NCBI RefSeq assembly: GCF_006716815.1
Contig: NZ_VFPS01000003.1
Location: 248,001 to 312,000 of the forward strand
Length of the DNA: 64,000 bases
From: Microbacterium lacticum
Lineage (GTDB): Bacteria; Actinomycetota; Actinomycetes; Actinomycetales; Microbacteriaceae
Direction of reading: 5' to 3'
Numbering within the stretch: the first letter of the stretch is position 1; every line of letters starts with the position of its first letter. The notes under the pieces are model-generated. The model had not been told where the DNA came from. It made no database searches and saw nothing but the letters and a program-made list of their open reading frames with translations. The position numbers and the translations under genes are program-made. This document shows positions 62,801 through 64,000 of the stretch, one piece after another.

Positions 62801-64000
62801 TCGACGAGACGGCGGTATACGGCCGAGTGCTCACGCCTGCCGAGATCGGCGCCCACTACGGTGTCGGCAAAGGTCAGGCGCTTCCCAACCAGGCGCCGGT
62901 CGCCTCGTTCGAAGCATCCGTGGCCGACCTCACGGTCGCCGTCGACGCGGGCGCGTCGATCGATTCCGACGGGACGATCGCCTCGTACGCGTGGGATTTC
63001 GGCGACGCGCAGATCGGTGCAGGTAAGACGGCCGGCCACGTCTATGCGTACCCTGGCACGTACACCGTGACGCTGACCGTCACCGATGACGACGGCGCGA
63101 CGGCGACGACGACGCGGCAGGTGGAGGCGGTCGCACCCAACGCAGCGCCGACTGCGGCGTTCACGACGAGCGCCAATGGCCTCGCGTTCGCCGTCGACGG
63201 TGCCGGCTCGTCCGATGGGGACGGCACGATCGCGTCCTACGCCTGGACGTTCGGCGACGGTGGTTCGGCTACCGGTGCGACGGCGTCGCACACCTACACC
63301 ACGGGCGGAACATATGTCGTCACCCTCACGGTCACCGACGACGACGGAGCGACGAACGCGGCGACGCAGTTTGTGACGGTGACGCCGGCGAATGTGGTTC
63401 CGGTGGCGTCGTTTGTGTCGGTGGTGGATCGGTTGGCGGTGTCGGTTGATGGTTCGGGGTCGTCGGATCCGGATGGCACGGTGGTGTCGTTCGGGTGGGA
63501 TTTCGGTGACGGTGTGACTGCGACCGGTGCGACGGCGTCGCACACGTATGGTGCTCCGGGGACGTATGCGGTGACGTTGACGGTGACGGATGATCGTGGG
63601 GCGACCGCGACGCAGACGTCGCAGGTGGCGGTGGCGGATACGCCGGCACCGGCGGGGCCGTTGTTCGCGGATGCGTTCGGTCGGCTGTTGGCGTCGGGTT
63701 GGGGTTCGGCGGATGCCGGGGGTGCGTGGACGTTGCGTACTGGGGCCACGCGGTTCTCGGTCGGTGACGGGGTCGGTAAGGCTGTGTTGCCGGGTGCGTC
63801 GACGGTCAATGCCGACACCCCGGTGATCAACAGTGTGTCGACGCGGTTCTCGGCGACGTTCTCGGTCGACAAGATCAACGACGCGATGTATGTCGGCGCG
63901 ATCACGCGTCGGGTCGGCGACGACCAGTACACGGTGCGGGTGCGGGTGGCTGCAGATGGTTCTGCGCGGTTGCACGTGTTGCGCGGTGCGAGCACGGCTG
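59803..64000 (+). CDS. Giant secreted multidomain protein (propeller-LamG-PKD), 3' end outside window
   Basis: An open frame of at least 1399 residues runs from the GTG at 59803 to the window edge. Residues 1-34 are a signal peptide with a twin-arginine-like MTRRAFA and an ANA-AP cleavage site. Residues about 45-440 form repeats like VVASPDGTKLYVTGSFTQVN, as in delta-60/beta-propeller proteins. About 450-545 is Fn3-like. Two LamG/concanavalin domains follow (about 556-780 and 790-1020; YWRLGEPTG and YWRFDEAGG, each with YDRHVYM and YNDGQWH). Three PKD domains (about 1030-1280; WDFGD, WTFGDGG, WDFGDGV) precede another jelly-roll-like domain. LamG and PKD modules bind carbohydrates or act as spacers. 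It follows the surface-glycan operon and may bind or decorate the same surface. No cell-wall anchor is visible because the end is missing. Confidence 0.88.
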   Translation, partial: MSTISMTRRAFASVVVGATIVASIVLVPSIANAAPASPADPPLPDTVTADALPTLQLDNGVVWTQTIVGNTVYAAGQFSNVRPAGAAAGQDLTDRGNIVAYNLTTGELVTSFSPSFNNRINEVVASPDGTKLYVTGSFTQVNGQNRTRFAVIDLTTGALLPGTVSLNNIGKSVYATSDGVYVGGYFTAVGTAQRMRVAKLNAAGTAVLPFSVPVDNGQVQSIVADPSGTQVVISGNFTTVGGGDNPGYGLYRADGQSGVGLPLGVNSEIRNAGENSGVMALATDGTKFYGVGWHYGAGGNLEGSFAGSWADGSRVWIEDCHGDTYDIAIGGQVAYSASHKHYCGNSGGFPQTDPWSFNHATAWSTDVRGVNTADIYGYPDHPGTPRPQLLNWYPQTTPGTFTGQSQAVWSVAANDKYVVYGGEFPSVNGTRQYGLVRFTVRSQAPNKQGPRLSGTNWDPSVISFSAGAVRLSYQTNWDRDDYSLTYRVYRDSESSAPISESTLGAPFWKPTTQIVNDQGLAPGSTHRYRVTATDPSGNVAKSSWITVVVSSQAASPYVDAVLNDGAANYWRLGEPTGTAVNDWAGSDTLTLSGDYARGAAGAIAGDANASTTFTGGYAGASTAQQAPDTFAVEAWFKTTTPTGGKIVGFGNGTTGQSSTYDRHVYMDDSGRVWFGVYPGGVRTVNSSGSYNDGQWHHVVANLGSGGMSLYIDGKRVGQRADVTSAQSYSGFWRIGEDNLSGWPSSPSTSSFRGDVDDVAVYSSPLSAAQARAHYAAGGGTVVNVTPPSDAYGALVFNSDPEFYWRFDEAGGATAVDSSAQQVSGVFSGDYVRGSAGALPGGVGSALTFRKTTCDWWQLGCTSTNGGSIATSVSYTNPTSYSVETWFKTTSTQGGRLVGFSSNQTGDSSSYDRHVYMQDDGKLVFGTWTGQTNTIMTPQAYNDGQWHYVAATQGSDGMRLYVDGVAQGTNPQTAAQDYTGYWRIGGDTTWGSSSSNLIATFDETAVYGRVLTPAEIGAHYGVGKGQALPNQAPVASFEASVADLTVAVDAGASIDSDGTIASYAWDFGDAQIGAGKTAGHVYAYPGTYTVTLTVTDDDGATATTTRQVEAVAPNAAPTAAFTTSANGLAFAVDGAGSSDGDGTIASYAWTFGDGGSATGATASHTYTTGGTYVVTLTVTDDDGATNAATQFVTVTPANVVPVASFVSVVDRLAVSVDGSGSSDPDGTVVSFGWDFGDGVTATGATASHTYGAPGTYAVTLTVTDDRGATATQTSQVAVADTPAPAGPLFADAFGRLLASGWGSADAGGAWTLRTGATRFSVGDGVGKAVLPGASTVNADTPVINSVSTRFSATFSVDKINDAMYVGAITRRVGDDQYTVRVRVAADGSARLHVLRGASTA

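Noticed and set aside
1-64000. CRISPR array, rRNA or tRNA genes
   Set aside because: I saw no regularly spaced direct repeats, no rRNA-like stretches and no cloverleaf with a CCA-proximal TTC-loop in the intergenic gaps.
1-64000. Prophage or conjugative element
   Set aside because: Apart from IS elements and the ParB-like remnant there are no integrase, capsid, terminase or relaxase genes.

Overview
The window is high-GC DNA with short or overlapping gene junctions (ATGA and GTGA overlaps) and frequent GTG starts. The gene content (an actinobacterial Ski2-like helicase, an IdeR-type iron box, a WXG100-like protein, a mycoredoxin, an IS481-family element) points to an actinobacterium, most likely Microbacteriaceae such as Microbacterium. 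This taxonomic call is an inference from content and composition; no 16S or other marker lies in the window.

Layout. (1) 0-9.5 kb is an accessory block: a phosphoketolase, a His-rich copper-type P1B ATPase and a Met-rich multicopper oxidase in one tightly overlapping operon, then IS3-family debris around an orphan membrane protein, and a broken ParB-like partition gene. A plasmid or island origin is likely. (2) 9.5-11.2 kb is a decayed divergent pair, a FAD monooxygenase and a tetR gene, each missing its 5' end at one shared junction. (3) 11.2-16.3 kb is an ECF transporter locus (two S-like components, EcfT, fused double EcfA) with a siderophore-interacting reductase. An IdeR/DtxR-like iron box lies just upstream of ecfA, so I read it as an iron-controlled uptake operon. 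(4) 16.4-24.4 kb holds a shortened pirin and a GNAT protein, then cstA with its small YbdD-like partner, a LytS/LytTR two-component system and a sodium/solute symporter: a carboxylate (pyruvate/acetate) sensing and uptake locus. (5) 24.5-30.3 kb holds two DNA/RNA helicases separated by an intact IS481-family element. (6) 30.5-35.2 kb is a stress block: formaldehyde dehydrogenase-like enzyme, DJ-1/PfpI protein, small monooxygenase-fold protein, and a UvrA paralogue. (7) 35.4-41.6 kb mixes intact genes (acyl-CoA dehydrogenase, tag, mdh) with several truncated remnants. (8) 41.6-46.5 kb holds a second IS481 copy, a zinc metallopeptidase, proline iminopeptidase and a DEAD-box RNA helicase. (9) 46.6-50.3 kb holds two copies of a palindromic repeat and a GMC oxidoreductase/aldehyde dehydrogenase pair. 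(10) 50.4-64 kb is a cell-surface glycan locus (six glycosyltransferase genes, a cytidylyltransferase, a CDP-alcohol phosphatidyltransferase, a membrane-anchored protein) followed by a very large secreted multidomain protein that runs off the right edge.

The most unusual observations are: a four-copy 86-98 bp inverted-repeat element, one copy of which supplies the N-terminal coding sequence of the YbdD-like protein; two near-identical 1064 bp IS481 elements whose transposase stop codon lies in the duplicated target site, outside the element; the iron box on the ECF-SIP operon; a CPD motif in the copper ATPase; a high density of cleanly truncated gene remnants; a heptamer (GGATGCC/GGCATCC) that is dense in the core-like DNA and sparse in the accessory blocks; and an abrupt codon-usage switch at a domain boundary of the giant secreted protein.
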